Source: Amborella trichopoda (lineage: Eukaryota; Streptophyta; Magnoliopsida; Amborellales; Amborellaceae). From it: 64,000 nt of DNA. The stretch covers positions 2,177,018-2,241,017 of the forward strand of contig NW_006497557.1 in assembly GCF_000471905.2 (NCBI RefSeq). The letters run 5' to 3'. This document shows positions 22,146 to 33,951 of this stretch, in pieces; the stretch's first letter is position 1; each line of letters opens with the position of its first letter. Position numbers and translations under genes: made by a program. The notes beneath the pieces are model-generated. The model made no database searches. It was not told where the DNA came from and was given only the letters and a program-made list of their open reading frames with translations.

Positions 22146-23734
22146 GAAATGCTGCAAATGAAGACCAAAACAAACCAAACTTGCACCACATAAGTAGTAG
22201 TATAATGAGCCCAAATTTAGAGCTTGACTTTTGACAGTCCCAGAATGGGTTAAAAAGATTGAAAAGGTGGTTAAGGGTCTCTTAAGAGTACTCATCAAGT
22301 TTCGTCGCGATCCGATGAAGTTAATGCAGATTAGACGCCAAAACAATTTTCAAAATTCTGCCTCTAGCATGTTAAAGAAGAACCTATAACTACAGCCCCA
22401 TTTTCTGATCTTCAAATGATTACCATACCACTTCTGTTGGATTCAGAACATTCAAAAATCCTCGAGTACCAAGTTTCGGCTTATTATGATGTTCATGAAC
22501 TAATATGCGGTTTACTTACCAAAAATAGGTAGGCTGCATGCAATCCTGGTGCACCCTCTGCAAACCAACTTCCACTTATGGAAACTGTGTTTTCCAGTTT
22601 TAGGTTGAACATTCCATGGCCATATCCCCTTCATCTCTAGTCAGAATGAGCCAAAATTTTAGGAGGATGTTCGACTCATTGGCCCGATCGTTTTGATATA
22701 TGCCATGTCCGATGTCATGGCCAGAGCCGAGAGGAGTCGAAGAGAGAAGATCACCATGGAAAAGTAAAAGTTGCAGAAATTTTGAAGAAAAAGGTCCCTT
22801 TGATCAAATAGCCATATCACAATGTCAGCATACCCGATCGACCTAAAAACAGATGCATTGCGACCACGAGGTCGAGGAATCCATTCAAGCTAAACCTTAC
22901 ATGTGATGGATGGTCGGATTTACTGTATTTTAGGGACCAAGAAAAGGAAATTTTCGACCACCAAAAACCCAATTCCGGCCAAAATACCCCAATTGAGAAA
23001 GTGGTCATTCGAGTACCAAATCGAGCCATTCTTGTTGTAAAATGATCATGGAGACTTGCTCGTTAATGTACAACAAAAAAATCGAGGAAAAACAATCAAG
23101 AAATGGGTGAGATCGTGAATCTAAAATTGTAAGATTCTCACAAATCTTGTCGCCTCAAGTTAGTGGCCCAAAACCTCGATTCATGGCTCAAAATCTTTAC
23201 GAAAATGACCATCGGACCGAGCATTACAAGTTTACAACATTATTTTAGCTGGACAGTGGCCAGAAGGACCTCATGACAACCACAAGAAGTTCACAGGATC
23301 TCATGGCCATGGCAGGGACTAATTTGAAATTACTCATCTTGTTGTGAGTGAGGGGTAAAATCATCATTTTACCACTATTTTTTAGCATTTATTTAATTTA
23401 GAAAATGTCTATTTTTCAGCATATAGGTTATTTTTTTTGTATCCACCCATATTTCCCATGGATTGCTTTATACATCCAGCATGTAATAACTCAAGGGAAA
23501 ACTTTTGATCTCAAGGTCTTTGGATAATATTTTGATTCCACCTTTAATTTTACATAAAATCTTCCATTGATAGCTCTTTTTCCTAGATTATTTTGCTTAA
23601 TCATTGTCAGAGAGAGAGGAGAAAGAATATTTTACTTACTGCCCCTGGTCTTAGCCTCCGAGCCAAGACCCACTAGGTAACCCTCTCCCTTCTTACGTGT
23701 GAAGCGGGGGTGAGTGGCCAAGCAACTGGCCCCA

Positions 23735-24480
23735 CCTCTTCTCTCTCTCTTCTTTCTCTTTCCCTCTCTTCCTCTCTCTCCTCTTTTTCACTCCTCTTTC
23801 TCTCCTCGTTCGCTCTCCTCCTTCTCTATCTCTTCTTCCTCTTACTCTTTCTTTTCTCTCTCCTCTTTTTCTCTTCTTCCTCTCTCTCTCTCCTTCTCTC
23901 TCTTTTCCTCTTTCCCTCTCTTCTTTCTCTCTCCTCCTCTCTTCTTTCTCTTTCTCTCTCTTCTTTTTATCTCTCCTCTTTCTCTCTCTTCTTTTGCTTT
24001 CCCTCTCTTCTTTCTCTCTCCTCTTTTTCTCTAGTCTATCTTCTTACTCTCTCTTCTTCCTCTTTCCCTATCTTCTTTCTCTCTCTCCTCCTCTCTCTTC
24101 TTCCTCTTCCCCTCTTTTCTCTCTTTCTCATCCTTCTCTCTCTTCTTTCCCTTTTCTCTCTCTCCCTTCTCTCTCCTTTGTCTCTCTTCTTCCTCTTTCT
24201 CTCTCTCCCTTCACTCCCTTCCTTTTCTCTCTTACTCTCTCCCTTCCTTTTCTCTCTCTTACTCTATCCCTTTCTTTTCTCTTTCTCTCTCATTGCTCTT
24301 ACTCTCTTCTTTCTTTCTCATCTTCTTCCCTTTCTTCCTCTTTTTCTCCTCTCTCTCCTCGTCTCTTCTTCCTCTTACTCTCTCCCTTTCTTCCCTCTTT
24401 CTCTCTCTTATTGCTCTTTCTCTCTTCTTTCTTGTCTTCTTTTTCCCTTTCTTCATATCTTTCTCCTCTCTCTCTCCTCC
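23735..24480 (+). repeat. CT/CTT low-complexity tract, about 740 bp
   Basis: This is nearly pure pyrimidine sequence built from TCTCTC, TTCTTCC and CTCTTTC blocks with isolated A and G. All open frames inside it (up to 267 codons of Leu, Ser and Phe) are composition artefacts. Shorter CT tracts sit at the same place in other L LTRs (2440-2560; 27500-27560; inverted 12310-12570). Confidence 0.95.
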
Positions 24481-25200
24481 CCGAGTGGTGGCTTGAGTCT
24501 TTTCCTAGAGTGACAAGCTTTAAAAGCCGTGTTTTCCTCTTTCTTCCCACCCTCTACTCCCCGAGTGGTAGCTTGAGCCTTTTCCCAGAGTGGCAGGCTT
24601 CAGACGTTGTCACATCCTCTTGAGCTTTCTTCTGTATCTTATGCCCTCTCCCTCTTCCCCAAACGGTAGCTCAACCGTTGTCTCACCTTCTCCCTTTCTT
24701 CTAAGCTTCTCCTTTCTCTTTTACTTCTCTCCCACTTCCCAAATGGCGGCTTAGTTGCTGTCTTGCTTTCTCCCTTTCTTCTAAGCTTCTTATTTCTCTT
24801 CTACTTCTCTCTCTCTTCCTCGAATGGTAGCTTAACAGTCGTCTCGCCTTCTCCCTTTATTCTAAGCTGCTCCTTTCCACTTCTCTCCCTCTTCCCCGAA
24901 CATTGGCTTAGCCACCATCTCGCCTTCTCCCTTTCTTTTAAGCTTCTCTTTTCTCTTATATTTTCTATCTTCTCTCTCTTCCCCAAACAGCACCTAACTT
25001 GTCATCTCACCTTCTCCCTTTCTTTTAGCTTCTTCTTCCTCTTCTATTTTCTTTGTTCTCTCTCTTCCCTGAATGGCAACTCAGCCACTGTCTCACCATC
25101 TTGCTTTCTCCCTGCCTTCTAGCTTCTTCACTCTCCGATTTCTCTCTCTTCCCTAAATAGTGGCTTAATCACCATCTCGTCATCTCTCACTATCTTCTCC
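24480..25200 (+). repeat. Tandem repeats of about 60-120 bp with short inverted repeats
   Basis: Seven to eight units combine a CT-rich spacer (CTCCCTTTCTTCTAAGCTTC) with a core such as AACGGTAGCTCAACCGTT near 24662, a perfect 6-bp stem. Other cores (near 24745, 24823, 24898, 24985, 25072 and 25150) are more diverged and pair weakly. Confidence 0.6.
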
Positions 25201-25545
25201 TCTCTTTCTTCTCCCCCCCTCTCTTACTATCTCTTTAACTTCTCTCTTTTTATCAACCTTCTTTCCCCTTCTCTCTCATTATCTCTCTAACTCCACTCTC
25301 TCACTCAACCTTCTCTCCCCCCTTCCCTCACACTATCTTACTATCTTCTTCCCTCTATTTATCTTCTCTCCTTTCCCTTTAACTATGTCTCTCTTCTTTC
25401 TTTCCACCCTTTCCCTTCTTTCTGTCTCTGATTGGCTCTACAATACCGTGTTCCCCCATTTCATTCTCCTCCAAATATACAAGTACATGAATGCTGGATC
25501 CAAGGACAAGTCGAGGTTCTTTCACCCACTTATTTAGACATTTTA

Positions 25546-25562
25546 TGTGTGTGTGTGTGTGC
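25546..25562. repeat. (TG)n microsatellite
   Basis: About eight TG units in U5 near the LTR end. The matching places in other LTRs lack it. Confidence 0.9.
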
Positions 25563-25868
25563 GTTTGTAGAAAGGAAGCAAGGAGGTTAAAGGAGGTGAG
25601 TCTGAACCAGCCACATACTTGGGGGGCTTTCTTTGTGATCTAAGAGGGTACCCATGCGAGCTAGCTCGAGCTTGCCATGGACCCATGTGAAGTAAGTCCT
25701 GCCTCATGACCTTAATTCCTCTCTCACTAGTTGGTACCCAGCTCACATCCGTGTACGTACTCATGCATATGCATGTCGATGTTCCCGAGTTAGCAGTCTC
25801 TGACCGTCGGGTCCTTGTCAACTGGGTCTTCACGACTCAATCGATGAGATTAAGGCACCCAGCCAGCT

Positions 25869-25886
25869 TGGTGACTCCACTGGGGG
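25869..25886 (+). other. Primer-binding site
   Basis: TGGTGACTCCACTGGGGG follows the LTR end with three bases between. It differs at few positions from the site at 10932-10949. Confidence 0.7.
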
Positions 25887-26037
25887 CACGCTACCCCATC
25901 GTCGGATCGTTCTTGCTTAACTTTCCTTGCTATTCTTCTTGCGTTCTGCACGCACATGGCTTCAGGGTTATTCAACCCCTTTATTCGAGTCGAGGATTTC
26001 GTAATCCCCGCACTTAGGATTCCTTCTCAGGAACACG
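25887..26037 (+). mobile_element. Short leader remnant interrupted by the next LTR
   Basis: About 150 bp resembles the start of the leaders at 28994 and, inverted, at 10925 (GGCTTCAGGGTTATTCAACC, then ATTCCTTCTCAGGAACACG). It stops exactly where the next LTR begins with TGTTTGAA, which suggests that element 1 inserted here. Confidence 0.6.
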
Positions 26038-27358
26038 TGTTTGAATACATTTTTTAGCACCATGGGTTCCCAATGCAGAATAAAATAGAGAAGCGAGTCA
26101 ATAAAGCCTGACAAACAATGGAAATTTGGATAGTCTAAGATTGACTATAGAACAGACCAAGATATTTAAAAGGAATCCAAAAAGTCTCTTGTCAAGTTTC
26201 GTTGCATTTCGACATGTCTAAGACAGTGCAGGCTAAAAAATAATTTTGGCAAAATCAACCTCTTGCACCCTGAAAAAGACCTCTATAACTACAACCCTAT
26301 TTTTGACATGTCCAACAGCTATGTGACCATCGTTATTGACCATCGTTATTGGATCCGACACAGTTGAAAACCCCGAGGGGTCAAATTTCATCTTAAACAG
26401 ACACTCCAGGAAGAAGTAATGCGTAAAAGACCAAAACAGAATGAGCTGCACACTATTCCCGTGTGGCCACCCTGCAAGTAATCACCATTACAGGGACTGT
26501 CATGAAGAGTGACTTATGATGCTCGTATCTTATGCATCTAAGGTTGGATTATGCTCAAATTTTGAGAACGTATTCATCTTGTCGAGACGAGCATGTCGAT
26601 ATGTGGCACACCTTGTGACAACACCCGAGCGGAGAGAAAAGTTAGAGAGAAGTTGTCGATCCATGAAGAAAGTTACAGGAAAATCTCAGCGTCACGCCTT
26701 GCTTGAGAACTCAAATCACGACGCTCGTGAACCCGATCGATGTGAAACCACCGGCATCATGTGCGTAAGGTCCATGGCTATCACTAGTCCAAACCCCGCG
26801 CATGATGAACGGTCAAATTTCGCACACAATGCCAATGAGTTGACTGTAAATTCTGGCATTAGAATTCCATATTTCATCCAAAACTTCAAAGTTGCGAAAT
26901 CCTCGTCTGGACATGAAATAAAGCTACGTTTGTTATCACGCGATGGTGACCACATGCTTAGTGTGATCTAGCGAAGAAATCACAGAAAAACATCAGGCAC
27001 CAAGCACACTATTAATTAGAAGTTTGCAATATTCATTCAAATTTCAAGTCACATGATCGTGGCTCAGAAACACGATCCATGGCTCGAAGTTGGTATCAAA
27101 TTGATCGCCATGTTGAGTCCTACAGGAAAACAATCATCTTTCGGACAAACGGGCACCAAAGGAACCCTAGATCATTCATGAAAGATCACCCACTCTAGGG
27201 CAACAATAGGGACTGTTTTGGAATTTGTTATATTGTTAAGAAGGTGCAAATCTCTCATTTTGCACCTTTTTTTTACAATATTTTTTAATTCATTTAAATC
27301 TTAATTTTCAACAATCAGGTTTAATTTTGATCAATCTACCCATGTTTGGGAAAAAGTC

Positions 27359-27409
27359 TATATATATCGCGTACTATCATTATACAAAGACCAAACTTTG
27401 CTTAATAAA
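27359..27409 (+). promoter_or_regulatory. LTR TATA box and polyadenylation signal
   Basis: TATATAT at 27359-27365 and AATAAA at 27404-27409, 45 bp apart. The genomic RNA of copy 1 would start between them or just after, so R is short and U5 plus leader form a 5' untranslated region of more than 1.5 kb. Confidence 0.65.
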
Positions 27410-27699
27410 ATTGCCATCTATTTTCATTGTTGGGTTGAGTTTTGAGAGAGATAGGAAGGAGAGAGAAACTTTTAGGTCGGTAACTCTGGGGTTAAGGTAA
27501 ATCTCTCTCTCTCTTCTCTTCTTTCCTCTCTTCTTCTCTCTCTTCTTCTCTTTCTTCATCTGAGTTTTTCTCAAAGGCCAAGCAGGGCAGTGGCAGTGCC
27601 TTGCATGCCTCTTTCTTTCTTCCCTTTCCTATGGTTTTGTAGGTCGTGTATGGCAATGGTAGCACCATTCGTGAGTTTCTTTCCTCCTCTCTATCTCTC

Positions 27700-28100
27700 A
27701 GCAAGGTTCACAGACGGCGCTGCTCATCGTCGTCCGTAGGCGTATCCTCGATGTCCTGCGTAAGCGCAAACGGGGATGCCTATCGCCGCCCGCAGGGTTC
27801 TCACCGCACACCTATCGCAGACAGCGATGCCTATCGCTACCCATGAAGGGCTGCGACGATGTCTATCGACCTCCACATGTTACTCTTGCGCCTTGTGCCA
27901 TCACAGATGGCAATGCCTATCGCCGCCCACGCACGGTCACGACGATGCTTATCACATTCTGCAGGCTTCTTTTGTGCGCTCGATGCCTATCGCTATCCAC
28001 AAGTTTCTCTTGTGTTGCACGCCTATCGTCGTGTGCTTGACAAGAAGCTATCGTCGCACTCAAAGGGATGTGCTACCTTCTCGTGTTGCCAACTGTAATG
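27700..28100 (+). repeat. U5 repeats, CTATCGCC type
   Basis: Degenerate units (GATGCCTATCGCCGCCCGC and variants at about 27775, 27830, 27860, 27915, 27985 and 28025) match 2690-3130 and 40550-40930. The CTATCGCC core also recurs in repeats beside the antisense gene at 39860-40110. Confidence 0.6.
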
Positions 28101-28976
28101 CCTAACGTCATCTGAAGTTTGCTGCCTGCCCCTTTCACTATGAGCAGCAGTGTCCAGCGCGAATTAGGGACCGCGACACTGTTACCCCACGGTTGTGGAT
28201 GGAGATGCTTAGCACCGTCAAGGCCCTCCTCCTTCTCCGTCTCATGCTTGCTCTTTGCTTTCTTCTCTTCTCTTTTCTTCACTTCTCGGTCGATTGAAGG
28301 GCGACTCAGTCTAGCACTGTCATAGCGGTCTGGCTGTCAAGAAGTATTGCCGTCATGCTGGTCCAGAGTATCATGCTCATCTTGCTGTCACACCAGATTA
28401 GGACAGTCATAGTGACCTTGGTTTCGAGTAGTATTGTCATTGTCCTCGGTCTATGTTACTGTGCCCGTTTTGCTACCACTACGAGTCAGTCACTGTATTG
28501 GTCCAGCTATCATGCTAGCCTCGACCCCTTGTCAAGTCCTCTCCTCCTTTCTCTCTTTATTGAAATCCTCTTCTTCATCACCTTAATTTCTCACCTTCTT
28601 GGCCATATGAAAGTGCATTGCCCTAAGATAAGGGTGGGTCCTTCCTCCCACTTGTCTTGGTTAACAATGTTGTGCAGAAAACAAGGAGATTACATGTCAA
28701 AGGAGGGGATTCCAAACCAGTTGAAGCAGCAGAGGGGCTTTCCGTCCTGATCTAAGGAGGCACCTGCGCGAGTCAGCCCGAGTAATTCACGGACCCAGGT
28801 GAGGTTGGTCCCCACCCCACGTTCAAAATTCCTCTCTCACCAGTTGGGCACCTACCCTTGTTCTGTGAACAAGGTTCTTGAGGGAGCGGTATCAGGTGTC
28901 GGGTCTTTTGAACCCAAGACATGTTTCACTCGATCAACTAGATCCAAGGAGGCGAGATCGAGCCACCTAACCAGCT

Positions 28977-28993
28977 TGGTACTCCACTTGAGA
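28977..28993 (+). other. Degenerate primer-binding site, copy 1
   Basis: TGGTACTCCACTTGAGA lies three bases after the LTR end. Compared with 10932-10949 it has lost two bases and changed others, so it would prime poorly. Confidence 0.6.
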
Positions 28994-29740
28994 CTTATTA
29001 CCCCTTTGTCCGTTCGCTCTTGCTTTATTAACATCACCTTTTATTTTCTGTATATCCAACCCGTACATCCAAGTTGGGGATTTTCTCATCCTTACACTCT
29101 TGATCGTCCCAAGGAAGCGAGCTTCTCAAGCCTCATTCGCTACACTCCTCTTGAGTCTGGACTCACAGTCCGGCTCCTAGGTTCTCTCCTTGATTGGTAC
29201 GAGAAGGGACTTGAAGATCCCTAACTTACCACTTTCTAGTCCTAGTGGACCCTCCAACAAGGACCTTCGCATTCGTAGCTTGTTTGCTACCACCCAAATA
29301 CTGGTATGTCCCTCGCAAGTCATATTGCTGACCTGTCCTCTTATGAGAAAGGCAAGGAGGTTTCCATCTCTTCTGAGGGTCACCGCAAGGTCACTCCCCT
29401 TACTCCTTCACCACCCCGAACCTCTATTCCTAGAGGCTCGACACACCAAAGGAAAGATCTTGGGGCCTCCAACTCTTGCATACACCTGATGGCTCGTTGT
29501 CCAACCACTCGAGCTAGACCTTGGGGAAACTTTCATGTTGCCTTGAGCTCGCATCCAAGGCTAGGCCTTCTCAGGCCGAACCCAGCACGCGTCATGCATC
29601 TGCATCCCACATCTCGGGGCAATGCCAGTGCTGCGCCAGCTTGAGAACACTAGGGTCGACCACTTTGTCTCCCCTCTCAACACACAAGGCTTTACATTGT
29701 GAGAGATAGGCTCCTATCCAGTCCCTCATAAACATGAGCT
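28994..29740 (+). pseudogene. Leader / ORF1-like region, copy 1
   Basis: After the PBS a frame open to 29224 encodes WGFSHPYTLDRPKEASF and LLGSLLDWYEKGLEDP. Later frames (29306-29644) carry SLASHIADLSSYEKGKEV and FHVALSSHPRLGLLRPNP, matching 63415-63855 in copy 4. It is rich in proline, serine and arginine, has no known domain and is broken by stops. It may be the Ogre-type ORF upstream of gag, or a conserved RNA leader. Confidence 0.4.
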
Positions 29741-30072
29741 CGTAGGTCTCGGCCTTCTAAGGTCGAACCCGCTGACCAAGCCCAAGCTGACCCCCGAGTC
29801 ACTCGGATGTCTACCTCTGAAGATGCACACGCACCAGCTTTATAGATTCCTCCTCGATCCTGACTCAGGCGAAGTCATGAGCCAGTTCCTTCTTCAGTCA
29901 CCCTCCCTTCAGGGAAACACCTCGAGACCTGGTACTCAAAACTGAAGTCTGTTGCAGCCTCAAAATCAAGCAGAAGAGAGGCCTGCAGCTCCTGACTAAA
30001 AATGCCCCTAAGGCAGTTGAGCTTACCACTTTTGATGACCTCCTGCCTCAGAACCCCTTCTTCCCTCTTCGA

Positions 30073-32340
30073 ATGCCAGAACCTGAGCAAGAAGTCCAAG
30101 ATTGCTCGGTAGTTACGATCATTGGAAAAATTGAGTTGCCAAGAAGTCACAATCCCAAGACCGTCAAGAACCGGTTCTCACACGGTCAACATACAAACTT
30201 GCCACGTACGACTCGACAACCCCGACAGTCCACTACTCCACTTGGCTCTAACCCTCCAAACGAAATGGTCAGCGTCATGGTAATCAACCCGTCAGATGAT
30301 GCCCATGAAGAACGGATGAACAGGTTCAAGGTGATGATGCAGTCCATTCTTGAAAGGATGGATCGCTTGAAGGCCTCCAAGTCCCCTGCTTCATCTCCTC
30401 ATCATGAGGCCAACTCCCGGCCTGGAGAGGACACAACTCCTCGACCGGTCTCCCAAGACAGTTCTGCTCCCCGCATAGTTTCTCAAACTGACATAGATTT
30501 CATGGGGACCTACAGTCTCAAGAGTAAGGTCCCAAGCATGCAAGAGGCGCTGCTTTATCAAAATCCATACCCCTCGTACATCGACCAGGTGTCGTTTCCC
30601 CCAAGCTATAAAAAAGGGAAGCTCCTTTTGTTCAATGGTACCACATCCCCGCACCAGCATACCCCTAACTTCCAAGCGATATGTCAAGAGACGGCAACTG
30701 ACAGCCGACTCCTCCTCCGTCAGTTCGTCGAGACTCTCGAAGGGCCAGCTTTCTAGTGGTATTGTTGGCTACCTCCAAGCCTGGTACACACATGGCAGAA
30801 AATGGAGCAGTTGTTTTACCAGCGCTTCTATGAAGTCCAAAGCAATGTGAAAACCATAAAGCTCCTCACTCTGACTCAAGAACTTGGTGAGTCTGCCGAT
30901 AAGTTCATCGCCCGATGGAGAGAGTTGGCAACTATCATGCCACTCTCATGATTGAAAGAGAAGTAGTTTAGACCTACATACAAAATATGTTGCCCGAGAT
31001 CACCCTGCATGTTGAGGCCTCCAATCCACCCTGCATGTCAGATCTCATCTCTAAAGTAGTTCGTATAGAAGGTCTATTCAAGCTCCATGGTGGATCTCAC
31101 CAGCAGCCCTCTAGCTCAGGAAACAGTCGGGGCAATGTCAATTCCAACTCCAATAATAGGGGCAATCAGGAAAACGCGGTGATTAGTGAGGTTGTCACCG
31201 TGACTGACACTAAGAAAAACTTGGACCTCTCTAAAGGGGTAACCAAGGCATAGGTTGGAAGCAAGCAACAACAGTCCTACAACAAGGTCCCGCCCCCTAA
31301 AAATATTGATCAAAGTGACTACGAGATCCAGCACCAGAACAAGGTGTACCCCTATGAGAAGGAGTGGGTTTCTTGCGTTGCTTCGATTACTACTAGAGCA
31401 AAACATAATCCAGCTGCCCGAGGTCAACATCCTGGATCAAGCTAGACGGGAAACACATGAGAGGTACTACGCCTATCACAGGAGAGTAGGCCACCCCACT
31501 CAAGAGTGTCATACGCTCAACATTATCAAAGCCCTTATTAATAAGGGTTAGATAAAGCTCGAAGAGCTAAAGAAAGCAATCGGGGCAATTGAGGCTTCCC
31601 ACATAGTGACAATCCAAGAGGATGGCGAGGCACCCACTGTCCTCCGTGCACTATTCTCAGTAATGCTCGAAGAAGGTCTCATTGCGCCAATGCCAACAAG
31701 GCAGCCCAAGTTCCTGCCTCTAGGAATTGAGAACCTTTGGTGTCTGTATCATCTGATACAAGGGCATGACCTGAGCGAATGCATTGGCTTCCACGCTCTC
31801 TTGGCGAAGAAGATACAGCAGCACCAAGAAGTTCATAAGAACCTAGAAGGCACCCTCAAGTCCCTACTCCACCAGTGTAAGAAGGCCTCCCGACACAAGC
31901 CTAATAAAGTGCGCTAGACCCTCTGCAGGCCCTCTTCGAGGTGTTGCTCCAACACGGTCTCGTCACTCCAAAGCGCGCTAGACAAGTTAAGCGTCTTGCC
32001 AAGGGTATAGAAAATCTCTGGTGCTCATATCATCAGGTAGGGGGCCATGAGCGGGCAGAATGATCTGGGTTTGAAGCTATAGTCTCAGAGAAGGTACAGG
32101 AAGGCCATATTGTTTATGCCATTTTCCCATAATGCTTCCAAGCCATCACTCCCATCCAAGAGTAAATCTCACTACAGGTCCCCTATGAGCATACACTGGG
32201 CCCTTCAGAGCCCTCAACTTCTCAGCCTTGGGAAGTCTACCATGAATAAAGTAGATTCAAGTCCCTGAAGCGTGAGGCAATTTGCGAAGCTAGAGCTACT
32301 CATCAGTCTGATATGACAAACTAAATACCTCTCAAGGGAT
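30073..32340 (+). pseudogene. Family-L gag, copy 1
   Basis: The first frame (30073-30756, 227 codons) contains a pre-capsid helix region (RFKVMMQSILERMDRLKA) and the capsid start YPSYIDQVSFPPSYKKGK with FNGTTSPHQHTPNF. Stops and shifts follow, but KFIARWRELATIMPLS and VEASNPPCMSDLI capsid motifs can still be read. Three zinc-knuckle-like motifs occur in series: YYAYHRRVGHPTQEC near 31460, LWCLYHLIQGHDLSEC near 31735, and LWCSYHQVGGHE near 32017, where a stop replaces the last Cys. Gag builds the particle and the knuckles bind genomic RNA. The start at 30073 is the first Met of the longest frame and is not certain. Confidence 0.75.
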
Positions 32341-32654
32341 TCACAAAGAGAAGAGCACCTAGGTCAGCTTGTTGAAGGAACCACATTCCTCAGCCACCAG
32401 TCGAGGAAGAATTTCTCAGGCCCCTTCCTCCACTGCCAACCTTATAAGATTTCATCCCAGGTGCATCTTGCCTTATCCCTTTGTCCAACCAAATGGACAT
32501 TCCTGAGTCATCGGTTGCTTGGGACACGTCCAATACGGGTGATGACACTAAAAGCATCCCCCAACGGTCAAAGCCAAGGCAAGACCTAAAATACCCCCTA
32601 CACGTGTCCAATTCTGGCGACGACATAAAAAGCTGCCAAGAACATTCTAACTAT

Positions 32655-32700
32655 GTTGTTTCTTCTTCTTCTCATCCTTCATTTTCTATTTCTTGCGCAG
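32655..32700 (+). other. Candidate intron 3' splice site, copy 1
   Basis: A pyrimidine-rich run (TTTCTTCTTCTTCTCATCC, TTTTCTATTTCTTGCGCAG) ends with AG at 32699-32700, followed by GTGCAATTCGG. The place corresponds to 7159 in copy 3 and 61137 in copy 4. Upstream are repeats with GGTGATGACACTAAAAGC and GGCGACGACATAAAAAGC. Confidence 0.45.
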
Positions 32701-32933
32701 GTGCAATTCGGTAGTGCTCAGACTTTAAAGCCCTAAACAGAGAACTCGGAGGCACCAACATCAGAAGGTCGCAGCAGAAGCACCTAAGAAAAATGATAGC
32801 CCTGGCGGTTGGATTCGTAAAAGTTGCTGACGCCCTGGCAGCCCAAGCCAAGATCAAGCCATCTTCAAGCTCCTGTTCCAAGGAGGCCTCCTATATGGTG
32901 CAGATCTTGGAAGTACCATCCAGCACGAGGTAA

Positions 32934-33951
32934 ATGAGCCTAAGATCGGGAAAGAAGCTTCAGCCCACACTTCAAAAGCTCAAAGTCCTCATGTTTCCTT
33001 ATCCTTCACTTTTCCCTAAGCCTCAACCTCAAACTTCCACATCCCTAATACAATTCCCTATTACTCCCCCATCAACACAGACTGCACTGGCTGAACAACA
33101 AAGTCAGTCAGTGTCACAAAACAAAACTCATCCAAAACCTGCTCCTGAAGCTACCCTACCACCTACACCAGTGATTGGATTAGGAACACAAAAGGCTAAT
33201 GAGGATAAGGTGAAATATGATATAATTGGGCATTTGAAAACGCTTCCAGCCCTTTTGAGTATCTATGATGCCCTTGTGTTATCCAGTGACTATCGTATGG
33301 CCCTAGTTCAAGCTCTTTCTAACTTGGAGGTGTACGAGACTGAAGTGGAGCCTATTGAGGTCGACCCAGCCATCCTGGGTGGGTGCTTGACAATCACCTT
33401 TTCTGAAAATGATCTTCAATTGGGAGGCATATTTCACAATCACCCCTCTTCGTGAATAGTGAATTACAAGTTTGCCCTATTAACTGGATTATGCTAGATT
33501 GAGGGTCAGCAGTCAACCTGATCCTAAGAAGGATCTTCACCCGACTGACGACCTCACTCCTACCTACATCATTGTGCAAGGGTTCAACCAATCAAGAGAA
33601 AAGCAGGCTAGGACAGTTCGTCTTCGCCTCAAGATCGGTGACCTGAACGATTATGCTCAGTTTCACGTAATCGATATCGATATATCTTACAACGTCCTGC
33701 ACGGATGCCCCTGGCTTCATGATCAGAGGGTGGTTCCTTCCACGCTCCATCAATGCTTCAAGTATAGTCAAGAGGGGAGACAACACATGGTCTATGCTGA
33801 TAAGAGACTGTTCCCCGTAGCTGAGACTCATTATGCTGATGCTAAGTACTCTTTCATGGATCTTCCAACACCAGAAAAGTCAAAGGATGATGAATGGAAG
33901 TATGTGAGAGAGACAAGACCCTCCTCTCATGATGATATTGAAGACCTTTAG
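32934..33951 (+). pseudogene. Family-L protease region with broken active site
   Basis: The region before the protease (IIGHLKTLPALLSIYDALV, then LTITFSENDLQLGG) is typical of Tat-clade pol. The retropepsin-like aspartic protease follows: VRLRLKIGDLNDYAQFHVID, SYNVLHGCPWLHDQRVVPST and LHQCFKYS (33600-33760). The active-site loop near 33485-33515 reads IMLD-stop-GSAVNL, so the catalytic Asp is followed by a stop. The three parts lie in three frames. A working protease would cut the Gag-Pol precursor. No RT follows in this copy. Confidence 0.75.

Larger units (their letters stand above)
22146..25865 (+). mobile_element. LTR of divergent L subfamily, with PBS
   Basis: U3 covers about 22146-23465, a weak TATA (TTTATACA) is near 23467, then comes a polypyrimidine U5 with a 740-bp CT tract, hairpin-bearing repeats (24480-25200) and a terminal segment homologous to family-L LTR ends. 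It finishes near ACCCAGCCA, followed by GCTTGG and the PBS. The left end is uncertain because its TG was not found by eye. At about 3.7 kb it is longer than other copies, mostly through CT expansion. Confidence 0.6.
26038..28973 (+). mobile_element. Complete family-L 5' LTR (2936 bp), plus strand
   Basis: It starts TGTTTGAATACATTTTTT and ends CCTAACCA, followed by GCTTGG and a degenerate PBS. U3 is 26038-27358 with a short local duplication of ACCATCGTTATTG near 26325-26350; TATA and AATAAA are at 27359-27409. U5 contains a CT tract, CTATCGCC-type repeats and the conserved end. It serves as the reference copy for this family on the plus strand. Confidence 0.85.

Noticed and set aside
23710..24623. 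Long Leu/Ser/Phe frames (up to 267 codons)
   Set aside because: They lie wholly in a CT microsatellite; any frame of such sequence is open, and the protein is pure low complexity.
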